Assembly: GCA_963643465.1 (NCBI GenBank) | Contig: CAVIJT010000001.1 | Coordinates: 310,001 to 374,000 of the forward strand | DNA: 64,000 nucleotides | DNA from: CAG-411 sp963643465 | GTDB taxonomy: Bacteria; Bacillota; Clostridia; Lachnospirales; Lachnospiraceae | Reading direction: 5' to 3' | Part shown: piece after piece, positions 55,073 to 62,980 of the stretch | Layout of the letters: each line of letters opens with the position of its first letter | How positions within the stretch are numbered: the stretch's first letter is position 1 | Made by a program: the position numbers and the translations under genes | Notes under the pieces: generated by a model | Seen by the model: only the letters and a program-made list of their open reading frames with translations | What the model was told of the DNA's origin: nothing | The model's database searches: none

Positions 55073-55427
55073 GGTAACGTACCTCCTTCCTGATTTTTTC
55101 TCGTTCCTCTAACTGTTTATAAAGATTTTCTGATTTATAAGGTCTGATTCCCTGTGTCAGAAATTTCTGCCGTATCATAAAATACAAAATCTTTTCTGCC
55201 GGGAAACCATCCTTCGTATACATTGCCAAAAAGAAAAATGGCAACATGACTCCGACCATAATAAAAGCTGCTCCCTGTGTTCCTATCACATCTTTGGTAA
55301 GAAAATACAGTGGAACACCCGCAATGGCAGCTCCGCTAAAACAGATAATCTGTCTTTTGGTCAGATTCAACGCTACCTTCGTTTTGATGCCACTTAAATC
55401 TTTTGGCACTGGTACTGATATTGCCAT
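55044..55427 (-). CDS. PrgI-family conjugation protein (VirB3-like)
   Basis: This 127-residue protein has MAISVPVPKDLSGIKTK at the N-terminus, the PrgI signature, and two membrane helices (about 30-80; IICFSGAAIAGVPLYFLT, GAAFIMVGVMLPFFFLAMY). PrgI is the Gram-positive counterpart of VirB3 and works with VirB4 at the membrane. The ATG at 55427 follows AAAAGGAG. It overlaps VirB4 by 29 bases. Confidence 0.9.
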   Translation of the reverse strand: MAISVPVPKDLSGIKTKVALNLTKRQIICFSGAAIAGVPLYFLTKDVIGTQGAAFIMVGVMLPFFFLAMYTKDGFPAEKILYFMIRQKFLTQGIRPYKSENLYKQLEEREKIRKEVRYLEEKAKGIG

Positions 55428-55453
55428 AATCTGCTCCTTTTCATGTGCATACC

Positions 55454-56326
55454 CTAGTGGGCATTAAATATTGATTTGGATAAGGAACCTGTCTTAAATA
55501 AGCTGAAGCAGAGAATTACGGTATAGGCTGCCACTGACCACAATGCACTGTGAAGGTTGTCTGCTACTGCAACACTGGCTACCAACACTGCATAGATTGC
55601 TACGCATACCATAATGAAAAATCCCTGAAATGCCAAAGCAATAAGTCCCTTTAAATAATTGGTTCCGACACTTCCCCATTCCCTGTTGGTAACGGTTGCT
55701 GCCGGAATTGGTGCTACTGATACATAAAGGTATATTTCAATCATTCGTCCGTATAAAATGACGGTGATGAGGACTGACATGATTTTCATACACAGGCTAA
55801 TAATCATGGTTTCCATTCCAAGTCCTATCAGTTCTCCGATTCCCATGGTATCTAGCTGATTATTAAACATTGTAATCAATGTGGACTGCACATCCAGACT
55901 GGTGGAACCGGAAATAACTCCTGCCGCCTGCATGACGATATGATTCCCCACATCAAATACTGCCATTACAATATCAAATGTCTGGCTAAGTAAGCTGACT
56001 GCAATACAAGCCTTTAATAAAAAGCGAAAAAACAGACTTGTATCAAAATCATGCATATTGTTCTTATCAATTACCATGGTTATCAGCTCATAGACGAGGA
56101 CGAAACTGATAATCATCCCCGCTATGGGCACAATAACATTATCTGATAGGTTTTGAATCATATTGAATATACCGGAATTCCATGTGCTGGGTGTCTTGCT
56201 GACCTCTCCCGCAATCGTGCCTACCTTTTCATTCACATCGGTAAACATAGTTTCAAGATTGGACAACACCCACCCTTGCAGCATCTCCTTTATGAACTCA
56301 GTAATTTTATCTATGATTCCACCCAT
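55454..56326 (-). CDS. TrbL/VirB6-type polytopic conjugation protein
   Basis: A 290-residue membrane protein with six to seven hydrophobic segments (for example VIVPIAGMIISFVLVYELITM, LFFRFLLKACIAVSLL, GFFIMVCVAIYAVLVASVAV). It matches the TrbL/VirB6 component that forms the inner-membrane channel. The ATG at 56326 directly follows the Maff-2 stop. Downstream is prgI. Because the IME cut the upstream Maff-2 gene, this operon may have lost its original promoter. Confidence 0.88.
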   Translation of the reverse strand: MGGIIDKITEFIKEMLQGWVLSNLETMFTDVNEKVGTIAGEVSKTPSTWNSGIFNMIQNLSDNVIVPIAGMIISFVLVYELITMVIDKNNMHDFDTSLFFRFLLKACIAVSLLSQTFDIVMAVFDVGNHIVMQAAGVISGSTSLDVQSTLITMFNNQLDTMGIGELIGLGMETMIISLCMKIMSVLITVILYGRMIEIYLYVSVAPIPAATVTNREWGSVGTNYLKGLIALAFQGFFIMVCVAIYAVLVASVAVADNLHSALWSVAAYTVILCFSLFKTGSLSKSIFNAH

Positions 56327-56329
56327 TTA

Positions 56330-56428
56330 TTAGCCTTGGAACAAAGTGGAAAGCTGTGGGATCACCGTCTGTGCTACGATAATAATACCTCCGCCGGACA
56401 TAAGCTGTTTGATGCCCTGTGACTTTGC
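56330..56428 (-). pseudogene. C-terminal remnant of Maff-2, cut by the IME
   Basis: The minus strand encodes AKSQGIKQLMSGGGIIIVA and VIPQLSTLFQG then TAA, the C-terminal part of the Maff-2 family, a short VirB2-like membrane protein upstream of VirB6 in Tn1549-like ICEs. Upstream of the Ala codon the frame meets a stop at once and homology ends, marking the left junction of the inserted element near 56428/56429. The N-terminal part must lie beyond the right edge. Confidence 0.85.
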
Positions 56429-56474
56429 TTATGTGAGATAAAGAAGTAAGAAGAGATTAAAAAATTTTGCCTTT

Positions 56475-56503
56475 CCTATCCGGCACTTTCTGTGTCGGAT
56501 AGG
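56475..56503 (-). terminator. Terminator of the IME recombinase gene
   Basis: CCTATCCGGCAC and TGTGTCGGATAGG form a strong hairpin (one mismatch) just past the recombinase stop. On the minus strand CAAAATTTTTTAA follows. Confidence 0.75.
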
Positions 56504-56512
56504 GCGGGCTTT

Positions 56513-58132
56513 TTAGATGTCAGGAAGTTCTACTTTGCCGACAAAAGAATAGTAAATGTCAATGTCCTGTCTGCGTGTACCGTTCTCGTCATGGCAGCAC
56601 TCATGGACAACGATTTTTTCGATAAATTCCCTCAAAAGGGTGTGGTTGAGTTCCTCAAAGTTCGTATAGCTGCGGATAATGTCCATAAACTTCTCCGCAT
56701 TGACGGTGGCTTCCTGTGCCTTGATAAGCTCCGCTTTCAGCTCGGCAGCACGCTTTTTAAGGTCTGCCTGTTCCTGCTCATAGTCAGCGGATAACTCGGT
56801 AAAGCGTTCATCAGAAATACGCCCGGTCACGCTGTCCTCATAAAGACGCTTGAAGATAGCGGACAGTTCCGCAATACGCTTTTCGGCTGCGTCCAGTTCC
56901 TTTTTCCGGGCTGCTTTCTGGCGTTTGCCGCCGTCCTCGTTCTGCTCGATTAACAGCTTCATAAACTGCTTTTCGTGCTTGGCTGCATAGCTCGTTACCT
57001 TTCGCAAATTGGCGGTCACACCTGCTGTCAGAAAGTCGGTGCGGATAAAGTGTGCGGTGCAGTCCTTGGTACGCTTCTTGTAGCTGCCGCAGATATAGCA
57101 GTCCTGTTTTCTCTTGTCCGTCTGATACCTCTGCTGATACATAACGCTGCCGCAATCGGCACAGAACAGCAAGCCGGAGAACAAGCCCACTTCATCATAG
57201 CGGTTGGGGCGTTTGCGTTGCTTGCGTAATTCCTGCACCCGTTCCCATGTGGACTGGTCGATAATCGGCTCATGGGTGTTCTCGAAAACCATCTGCTTTT
57301 CTTCGGGATTTTCAACGCTCGATTTTACCTTGTAGGAGATTTTCTCGGTCTTGAATTTTACCGTATGCCCCAGATATTCCTTGCGTTCAAGGATATGGAC
57401 AACGGTATTGGTCGCCCACTTGTAAGGATAATCGGGGTAGTAGCGGCGGGTGCTGCCCGTCCTGCGGTATTCCAGAGTTCCCGGTGTGGGGATTTCCTGC
57501 TCGGTCAGCATACGGGCTATCTTGGTCGGACCGTTCCCGGCACGGCAGAGGGCATAAATCTGCTTGACTACCGGGGCGGCTTCTTCATCAATGATAAAGC
57601 GTCCGTCCTCGCCTTTGAGGTAGCCATAAACGGGCTGGCTTGTAATCGGCTTGCCGCTCATGCCTTTGCTCTTGAAAACTGCTTTGATTTTTCGGCTCGT
57701 ATCTCTCACCATCCATTCGTTGAAAAGATTTTTTAGCGGTGTCAGGTCGTTATCGCCCTGTGCGCTGTCCACTCCGTCATTGATGGCGATAAAGCGGACA
57801 CCTTTCTTTGGGAAAGTGATTTCCGTAAACATTCCGACTTGCAGATAGTTTCTACCCATGCGGGATAGGTCTTTGGTAATGACGCATTTTACCTCGCCAT
57901 TTTCCACGCAGTCCATCATCTCCAAAAAGCCGGGTCTTTGGAAATTAGCCCCACTCCATCCGTCATCAACGAAAAATCGGTAGTTCATAAAACCGTTTTC
58001 TCTGGCGTAGGTTTCCAAAATCCGCTTTTGGTTGGAGATGGAATTGCTCTCGCCCTGCAATTCATCATCTTTACTCAATCTGGCGTAAAGGGCTGTAACG
58101 GGGTTTGTTGTTTGGGTGGTCTGTCTAATCAT
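56513..58132 (-). CDS. Large serine recombinase of the IME
   Basis: A 539-residue protein. The catalytic domain has the nucleophile Ser in ALYARLSKDDEL (about residue 20), then VDDGWSGANFQRPGF and the VITKDLSRMGRNYLQ helix. The recombinase domain is KPVYGYLKGEDG-like; the zinc-ribbon has CADCGSVMYQ and DCYICGSYKKRTKDC. The coiled-coil and C-terminal DUF4368-like tail complete the large serine recombinase layout. It integrates and excises the IME. The ATG at 58132 follows GGAGG; longer starts at 58144 or 58186 lack good sites. It lies at the left end of the IME, adjacent to the junction. Confidence 0.95.
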   Translation of the reverse strand: MIRQTTQTTNPVTALYARLSKDDELQGESNSISNQKRILETYARENGFMNYRFFVDDGWSGANFQRPGFLEMMDCVENGEVKCVITKDLSRMGRNYLQVGMFTEITFPKKGVRFIAINDGVDSAQGDNDLTPLKNLFNEWMVRDTSRKIKAVFKSKGMSGKPITSQPVYGYLKGEDGRFIIDEEAAPVVKQIYALCRAGNGPTKIARMLTEQEIPTPGTLEYRRTGSTRRYYPDYPYKWATNTVVHILERKEYLGHTVKFKTEKISYKVKSSVENPEEKQMVFENTHEPIIDQSTWERVQELRKQRKRPNRYDEVGLFSGLLFCADCGSVMYQQRYQTDKRKQDCYICGSYKKRTKDCTAHFIRTDFLTAGVTANLRKVTSYAAKHEKQFMKLLIEQNEDGGKRQKAARKKELDAAEKRIAELSAIFKRLYEDSVTGRISDERFTELSADYEQEQADLKKRAAELKAELIKAQEATVNAEKFMDIIRSYTNFEELNHTLLREFIEKIVVHECCHDENGTRRQDIDIYYSFVGKVELPDI

Positions 58133-58360
58133 GGTTTCCTCCATTTCCGACAGCCGCCCCGCTATTCCGTAAGGATATTGTATCATATAGGGCTGCTGTC
58201 TGTATAACGGTAAAATGTAAATATTGCTTCTTTATCGCCCATCATAATGACGATTTTTTCAAATTAGGCTTATCAATTTGCTTGGGATGGTAGAAAAATT
58301 CATATTTTCGTGATATACTTTTCTTGTATAAAATCACTTGTATACTTAGGGGGTGGCATT

Positions 58361-58732
58361 ATGAAGAAAAGAGTTTCTCTAATCATTGGAATAATTTTAC
58401 TGATAATTGCATTTTTCTTTATTGCTTTTGCGTTCAATCATCCAGAAGCGACATTTCCATGGAGTAACAGAGTAACATTTATGCTATATGGAGCTTACAT
58501 TTGGTTACTTTTCAGATTTTTAATAGCCACGCTATTTAGCAAACAGCAAAGTGGTTCACTATTAAGAACAATCATTTACCTACTTATGGCAATCACCCTC
58601 TTTGTCGTGGAAATGACAGGAGAAAAGGTTGACATTTACACCATCGTCAGAGGATTTGTTGTGCTGGGCAATATTGATATAAGCCTTGAAAATCTGTTCC
58701 TTTGGTTAAAAGAGAAACACAAACAACTGTAA
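58361..58732 (+). CDS. Small integral membrane protein of the IME
   Basis: A 123-residue protein with three to four hydrophobic segments (SLIIGIILLIIAFFFIAFAF, VTFMLYGAYIWLLFRFLIA, IIYLLMAITLFVVEM). I do not recognise the family. The ATG at 58361 follows TAGGGGGTGG. It is the only gene of the IME reading rightward, and is AT-rich relative to its neighbours, so it may be separate cargo. A terminator hairpin follows. Confidence 0.65.
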   Translation: MKKRVSLIIGIILLIIAFFFIAFAFNHPEATFPWSNRVTFMLYGAYIWLLFRFLIATLFSKQQSGSLLRTIIYLLMAITLFVVEMTGEKVDIYTIVRGFVVLGNIDISLENLFLWLKEKHKQL

Positions 58733-58750
58733 ATCTATCATTCTCTTTCC

Positions 58751-58781
58751 AGCGGTCATGCTCCCCGGCATGACCGCTTTT
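58751..58781 (+). terminator. Terminator after the IME membrane-protein gene
   Basis: AGCGGTCATGC and GGCATGACCGCT form a stem with a CCCC-type loop, then TTTTCC. Confidence 0.75.
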
Positions 58782-58793
58782 CCATGCCCCAAC

Positions 58794-58985
58794 TCATGCG
58801 GTATGGAGTTTGCGGTTAGCTGCGGCTTCTGCTTCCAATACTTTCATCATCTTGTCGGCTGCGGTGGCTGTGGTATCTTTCTTGAAAAAGCCCGACACGA
58901 CAAGTACGGAGTTCCCCATGCGGATCTCCGTCACGCAGTCCGGGCGGCGTTCTGTGGTGGTGCTGTTCTTCTTGTTTTCTGCCAT
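58794..58985 (-). CDS. TnpW-like small transposon protein
   Basis: A 63-residue protein containing DCVTEIRMGNSVLVVSGFFKKDTTATAADKMMKVLEAE. This pattern matches the small TnpW family that travels with serine-recombinase elements such as Tn4451 relatives. Its role is not established. The ATG at 58985 follows AAAGGAG. It lies 12 bases after the DnaC-like gene. Confidence 0.75.
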   Translation of the reverse strand: MAENKKNSTTTERRPDCVTEIRMGNSVLVVSGFFKKDTTATAADKMMKVLEAEAAANRKLHTA

Positions 58986-58997
58986 AGGCAACTCCTT

Positions 58998-59837
58998 TCA
59001 TTTCAACAGTTCTTTCAGTCGGCTTAACTTCGCCTGTGCCTTTTCCTTGCGGAAGTTCCCACCCGTAAAGAGGATAGGGGCGCACATCTCCGTCAATCGG
59101 TCATAAATCCGGGCATGGGCTGTGTCCTGCGGATTTTGCAGCATATCCGGCGTGTGGTTGGTAGTAACGATTAAAGGCTTTTCGCTGCGATATCGGCTGT
59201 CAATCACATTGTAAATCTGCTCCAATCCGTACTCGGTGCTTCGCTCCATTCCAAAATCATCAATGATAAGCAGAGGGTAGCAGCAAAGACGGTCAATGTA
59301 CTTGTTCCTGCCCTCGAAACTTGCGGCAAGGTCATTGAGGATAGCGGCAAAGTTCGTCATGCGGACAGGGATTTCTTTTTCCATGAGGGCGTTAGCAATA
59401 CACCCGGCAAAATAGCTTTTTCCTGTGCCTACCTTGCCCCACAAGAGAAGCCCGTAGTTCCCATCTTTCATCTGCTCCCAATGCTCCACATAAGAATGGG
59501 CTTTTTCCATTTGCGGGCATTTCCCGTTGTCATTGGCAAAAGTCCAGTTCTGCATTTCGGGATTGGTAAAGCCCCGGCGTTTCAAGTCCGCAACGGTTTC
59601 AAGGTGCTTTCTTCGCTGTTCAGCGGTTTCACGCTCCAGACGCTGCGCCCTCTGGCAGTCACATTCTGCCGGGTGGGTATTCCGTCCTAACCATTTGGCG
59701 GTATCTTCGGGGAAGTAGGCTTCTTTTGGGGTGCGGCATTTTCCGCAGTAAAGCAGCCCGTCCTCGCCTGTGTAGTCCTCCGGCTCGGTAGTGGTGTCGG
59801 TCAGAATATCAAGCATTTCCGTAACATCATTCATCAT
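58998..59837 (-). CDS. DnaC/IstB-like ATPase
   Basis: A 279-residue AAA+ protein. The N-terminal zinc-binding part has CGKCRTPKEAYFP and ECDCQRAQRLE. Walker A is WGKVGTGKSYFAGCIANAL (about 120-138), Walker B is YPLLIIDDFGMERSTEYG, and VTTNHTPD is the sensor-1 region. It resembles DnaC/DnaI helicase loaders, suggesting that the IME can replicate after excision. The ATG at 59837 follows GGAGGGAGAG and overlaps the downstream end of the DnaD-like frame (TTATGATG), so the genes were once coupled. Confidence 0.9.
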   Translation of the reverse strand: MMNDVTEMLDILTDTTTEPEDYTGEDGLLYCGKCRTPKEAYFPEDTAKWLGRNTHPAECDCQRAQRLERETAEQRRKHLETVADLKRRGFTNPEMQNWTFANDNGKCPQMEKAHSYVEHWEQMKDGNYGLLLWGKVGTGKSYFAGCIANALMEKEIPVRMTNFAAILNDLAASFEGRNKYIDRLCCYPLLIIDDFGMERSTEYGLEQIYNVIDSRYRSEKPLIVTTNHTPDMLQNPQDTAHARIYDRLTEMCAPILFTGGNFRKEKAQAKLSRLKELLK

Positions 59838-60583
59838 AAGCTCTCTCCCTCCTTAAAGCTGTAATCGGGGATGCCCTGTTTTGGGGCTTCCTTTTGTTTA
59901 TCTTCCTGCGCCCATCTGCGGATAGTGGCAGCGTGGTTTTGATATTTCTTTCCCGTAGAAGCGATATAGCCGGAAAGACGGTCAATATAAAACTCCCACT
60001 TGTCGGGCAGTTATGCCTGTAACTCGGATAATTCCGTATCAGAAAGAAATACATTCTCATATCTGCCATAGCAGCGGGCGGGGGCTTGTCCTGTCTTTCT
60101 CTCTCCCTCTTTTTCTATATCTATCTCTATCTCTATCTCTTTCTTTATCTCTATCTCTGGTGGACAGATGTCGGACAAATGTTCGCCATTTGTCTGGGGC
60201 TGTTCCAAAGCCCTGTTTTGCAGCCTTGCCGCCCGTTTTCGTTCCGCTTCGGTAGAGGATTGTCCTATCATCAGTTCAATATCGGTCATGTAGAGCAAGC
60301 CGCCGCTTAGCTGCTCCACAAGCCCCAACTGTTGGAAAATCCCTAAAGCCCGTTCTACTGTGCCTATCTGGTGCCGGGTCAGCGTGGCAATCATCTGTGC
60401 GGTGTAGGGGATATTCTCGTCAAGCTGCAATTTGCCGCCATTTTTCAGCGATTTCAAGTACAGCTTCAACAGAATGTTGGAATACACAATGCCCTCCGGC
60501 ATACTCTCCAACAGCACGATAGCGTCATCATCAAAATAGTTTTCTTTCAGTTTGAGGTAGTAATATTTGCGGTTATCTGCCAT
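59834..60583 (-). pseudogene. DnaD-like replisome-organizer gene with an in-frame stop
   Basis: The frame starts MADNRKYYYLKLKENYFDDDAIVLLESM, the phage replisome-organizer N-terminal domain (winged helix, about 1-120), and runs 190 residues to TAA at 60011-60013. The same frame then continues without other stops as LPDKWEFYIDRLSGYIASTGK and RRWAQEDKQKEAP to TGA at 59834, giving the normal C-terminus. A single base change (for example GAA to TAA) would explain it. A truncated product with the intact N-terminal domain may still be made. The acidic-basic run IEIKKEIEIEIDIEKE is encoded by ATAGAG-type hexamers. Confidence 0.8.
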
Positions 60584-60797
60584 TGGCTTCCTCCTTGTCT
60601 AAGGGGTGTAACATTTCGTTCCTCCCCTTGGTTTTCCATCTCTTTGAGTAATACCGGGGGCAGAGTATGATAATCGCTCGGAAACTCTGCTTGCAGTCGT
60701 GGGTGCAGCCCCGGCAAAGGTCGTTGTAAGTGATACGGTTTCGGTGGTTTAGAAAAAAGCTCCATTCCAGCCGCCGCTTGTTGCTCATGCGTGGCAT
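60573..60797 (-). CDS. Small Cys-containing protein of the IME
   Basis: A 74-residue basic protein: MPRMSNKRRLEWSFFLNHRN, then LCRGCTHDCKQSFRAIIILC, giving a possible Cys3/4 metal site. I know of no assigned function; a DNA-binding or relaxosome helper role is possible. The ATG at 60797 follows AAAGGAG. Its end overlaps the DnaD-like gene start. It lies between the relaxase and the replication genes. Confidence 0.65.
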   Translation of the reverse strand: MPRMSNKRRLEWSFFLNHRNRITYNDLCRGCTHDCKQSFRAIIILCPRYYSKRWKTKGRNEMLHPLDKEEANGR

Positions 60798-60981
60798 TTT
60801 TATCTCCTTTCTGCCCGTTTCCGTCGGTGTAACGGATAGGGCGGTAAAACTGTATATTCTCGGTATCATTTTCAAGTTTTTTTGCCCTGTAATCCCTGTT
60901 TACTGCTTGGGTAGTATTGCGGTTAGGGGTAAGGGTACACCCTCGAAAATGTACGGTCTGGGTATCGTTTCGGGGCGGTTT

Positions 60982-62610
60982 TTAACGCTCCTGTTCGTGC
61001 TTTTTCTGCCTGTTCTTTTCTTGGGGCAGGATTTGGGCGATATTGCTTTTTACGGTCTGCAACTCCTTAACTCGCTCTTTCTTCGCCCGGTAATCGTTGT
61101 AAAGGGCGTTCTTCTCGGCGGTAAGCTGTTCAATCTCTGCTTGCAGCGTTTTATAGCTTGGCAGCTTCTTGATACCATGCTCCCGGAAATACCGGGCGGC
61201 TGCGTCTGCTATGATAAAATCGCTTTCATGCTTCTCCCGGTAGGCTTTTCGGGCTTTATCGTTTTTCTGTGCTTTCAGCCCTTGCCGCACATCTTTGGTC
61301 TTGGAATAGGCAAGTACCTGTTTCTGCAAGTCCTTTTTCTCCCGCAGGGTGGTTTCTACGGTTTTCAATTCTGCGGTGCTGCTGTGCAAGTCCGCATTGG
61401 CAGATACAATAGCTTCTTCCAGTCCCTCCGGGGTAAATCCGTATTTCTCATAAGCTGCAACGGTAGCCGCCATCTGTTTGAGGTTGTGGACTGCCGCCCA
61501 ACGGTCATAGCCCATGCCTTTTCCCTCGGCTCGCTTTGCTTCCCGGTCAACCAACCGCTGAATACTGCCATTGTTCGGGGTGTTTTTCTGCGGTTTTCCT
61601 CTCTGCAAGCTGCCTTTCCCGGCATGGTGGTATTCGGATATAGGCAGGGTCTTTTCGACTGCTCTGTGGGCGTTCTGCTCCAAAAGGGCAAGGACAGCGG
61701 TGCGGTCAAAATCATCACCCAGCTTTCGGGCTGTGATGGGTTTTGTCCTGTCTGGGGTAAGATAGGACAATCGCCCCCGGCTCTCCTTAACGGTCACGCC
61801 CTGTTGCAGAAGTAAAGCGGAAAATTCATCAAAGGAAGTTGCCCGGTCAAGTGCCTTGCGTATGGTCTGGCGTAACTTCTCCTTGTCCGTTTCAAATTTG
61901 GTGGGCTTAACGGGTATGCCCTCGGCTGCTTTGGCGGCGGTTTCTTTATCAAGCCTTGCCTGTCCTTTTTTCTGCGCCCAATACTCACGCTCGGTAATGC
62001 GGTTTTTACTGCCATGCAACAAGTTAATCTGATACAGATTTTCCCGGTGGCACATCTCCATGACTTCGGCTTTGAAGTATTCCATTGCTGCGTCTGTGCA
62101 GCGGTGTTTACACCCGGCTTTTGTGTCTGCCGGTCTGTCCATGTAGGGCAGCAAGGGAACTTCTGCAATCCGCAAGCTGTTAATGACGATATGAACATGG
62201 ATATTGCCGCTGTGGTTGTGTCCATCCGGGTAGGTGCAGACAATCGCCTGATGTCCGGGGAAATGCTCGGCACAAAATTTCTCGCCTAACATCTGCGCCC
62301 GGTCAACGGTCAATCCGTTGCCGGCTGCGTCCCTTGGGTCAAAGGAAATGATATAGTGGTGGCTTTTCACATCTTCCCGTTTCTGGTTTTTACCGTATCG
62401 GAGATTGGAACGCATACAGGCAACCGCAAAATCTTCCTCACCGCAATTTAATGTGGCTATGCGGTAATCCTCCCGGAGTATCAGCCGCCCGGTTTCATCA
62501 AGGGTGGGCTTCATGGTAAATTCGTCATGCTCAAAGGTCAGGTATTGTTCGGCTGCTCCATAATCAGCATTTTTAGAGCTGATATGTTTGAATGTTGCCA
62601 ATGGCTTCAC
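60982..62610 (-). CDS. IME relaxase (MobA/MobL-like)
   Basis: A 542-residue protein. The relaxase domain holds the His triad in HNHSGNIHVHIVIN (about residue 135-147) and an upstream His pair (VKSHHYIISFDPRD). The remaining 350 residues are basic and coiled coil (KKDLQKQVLAYSKTKDVRQ, LQAEIEQLTAEKNALYN), as in mobilization relaxases of Tn4451-like elements. It nicks the IME oriT. The gene starts inside the mobC end (overlap of 38 bases). It differs from the ICE relaxase in length and motif spacing. Confidence 0.92.
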   Translation of the reverse strand: MKPLATFKHISSKNADYGAAEQYLTFEHDEFTMKPTLDETGRLILREDYRIATLNCGEEDFAVACMRSNLRYGKNQKREDVKSHHYIISFDPRDAAGNGLTVDRAQMLGEKFCAEHFPGHQAIVCTYPDGHNHSGNIHVHIVINSLRIAEVPLLPYMDRPADTKAGCKHRCTDAAMEYFKAEVMEMCHRENLYQINLLHGSKNRITEREYWAQKKGQARLDKETAAKAAEGIPVKPTKFETDKEKLRQTIRKALDRATSFDEFSALLLQQGVTVKESRGRLSYLTPDRTKPITARKLGDDFDRTAVLALLEQNAHRAVEKTLPISEYHHAGKGSLQRGKPQKNTPNNGSIQRLVDREAKRAEGKGMGYDRWAAVHNLKQMAATVAAYEKYGFTPEGLEEAIVSANADLHSSTAELKTVETTLREKKDLQKQVLAYSKTKDVRQGLKAQKNDKARKAYREKHESDFIIADAAARYFREHGIKKLPSYKTLQAEIEQLTAEKNALYNDYRAKKERVKELQTVKSNIAQILPQEKNRQKKHEQER

Positions 62611-62980
62611 CTACCTTTCGCAGGACTTCAAACTTCAAGGCGGCAAGGTCAGAAACAGCGGCTCGGACTTCAACGGACAGGGCATTGTAGGGTGTTCCAT
62701 GTTCGTTGAGAAATCGGGCGATCTGATTGAGGTTGCCGCCGATTTTTCCGTATTCTGCGGTCAGCTTGCCGACAGCGGACAGCAGCTCATCATTGACCGG
62801 GGAAACAGTCACAACGGGGCGAATGGTCGCTCCCGTAATGGCTTGCCGGATAAATTCGGCTTGACTCATGTCGTAGAGCTTCAAGCGTTCTAAAAAGTCG
62901 GCGTATTCTTCCTCGGTCATGCGGGTCTTGACTACCCGGCTCCGGTGGGGCGTGTTGTATCGCTTGGCTATGGGTATCAC
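62573..62980 (-). CDS. mobC: IME MobC-like relaxosome protein
   Basis: A 135-residue protein. RVVKTRMTEEEYADFLERLKLYDMSQAEFIRQAI is the ribbon-helix-helix; the MobC signature is GKIGGNLNQIARFLNEHG. It assists the relaxase at oriT. The start is uncertain. GTG at 62980 overlaps its own AAAGGAG site. An ATA codon four codons later (ATA GCC AAG CGA) is where relatives appear to have ATG, with ideal spacing. The start may have mutated to ATA, or GTG is used weakly. Confidence 0.9.
   Translation of the reverse strand: MIPIAKRYNTPHRSRVVKTRMTEEEYADFLERLKLYDMSQAEFIRQAITGATIRPVVTVSPVNDELLSAVGKLTAEYGKIGGNLNQIARFLNEHGTPYNALSVEVRAAVSDLAALKFEVLRKVGEAIGNIQTYQL

Noticed and set aside
59827..60069. 80-residue open frame between the DnaC-like and DnaD-like genes
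   Set aside because: It is a shifted reading; the in-frame continuation of the DnaD-like protein explains this stretch better.
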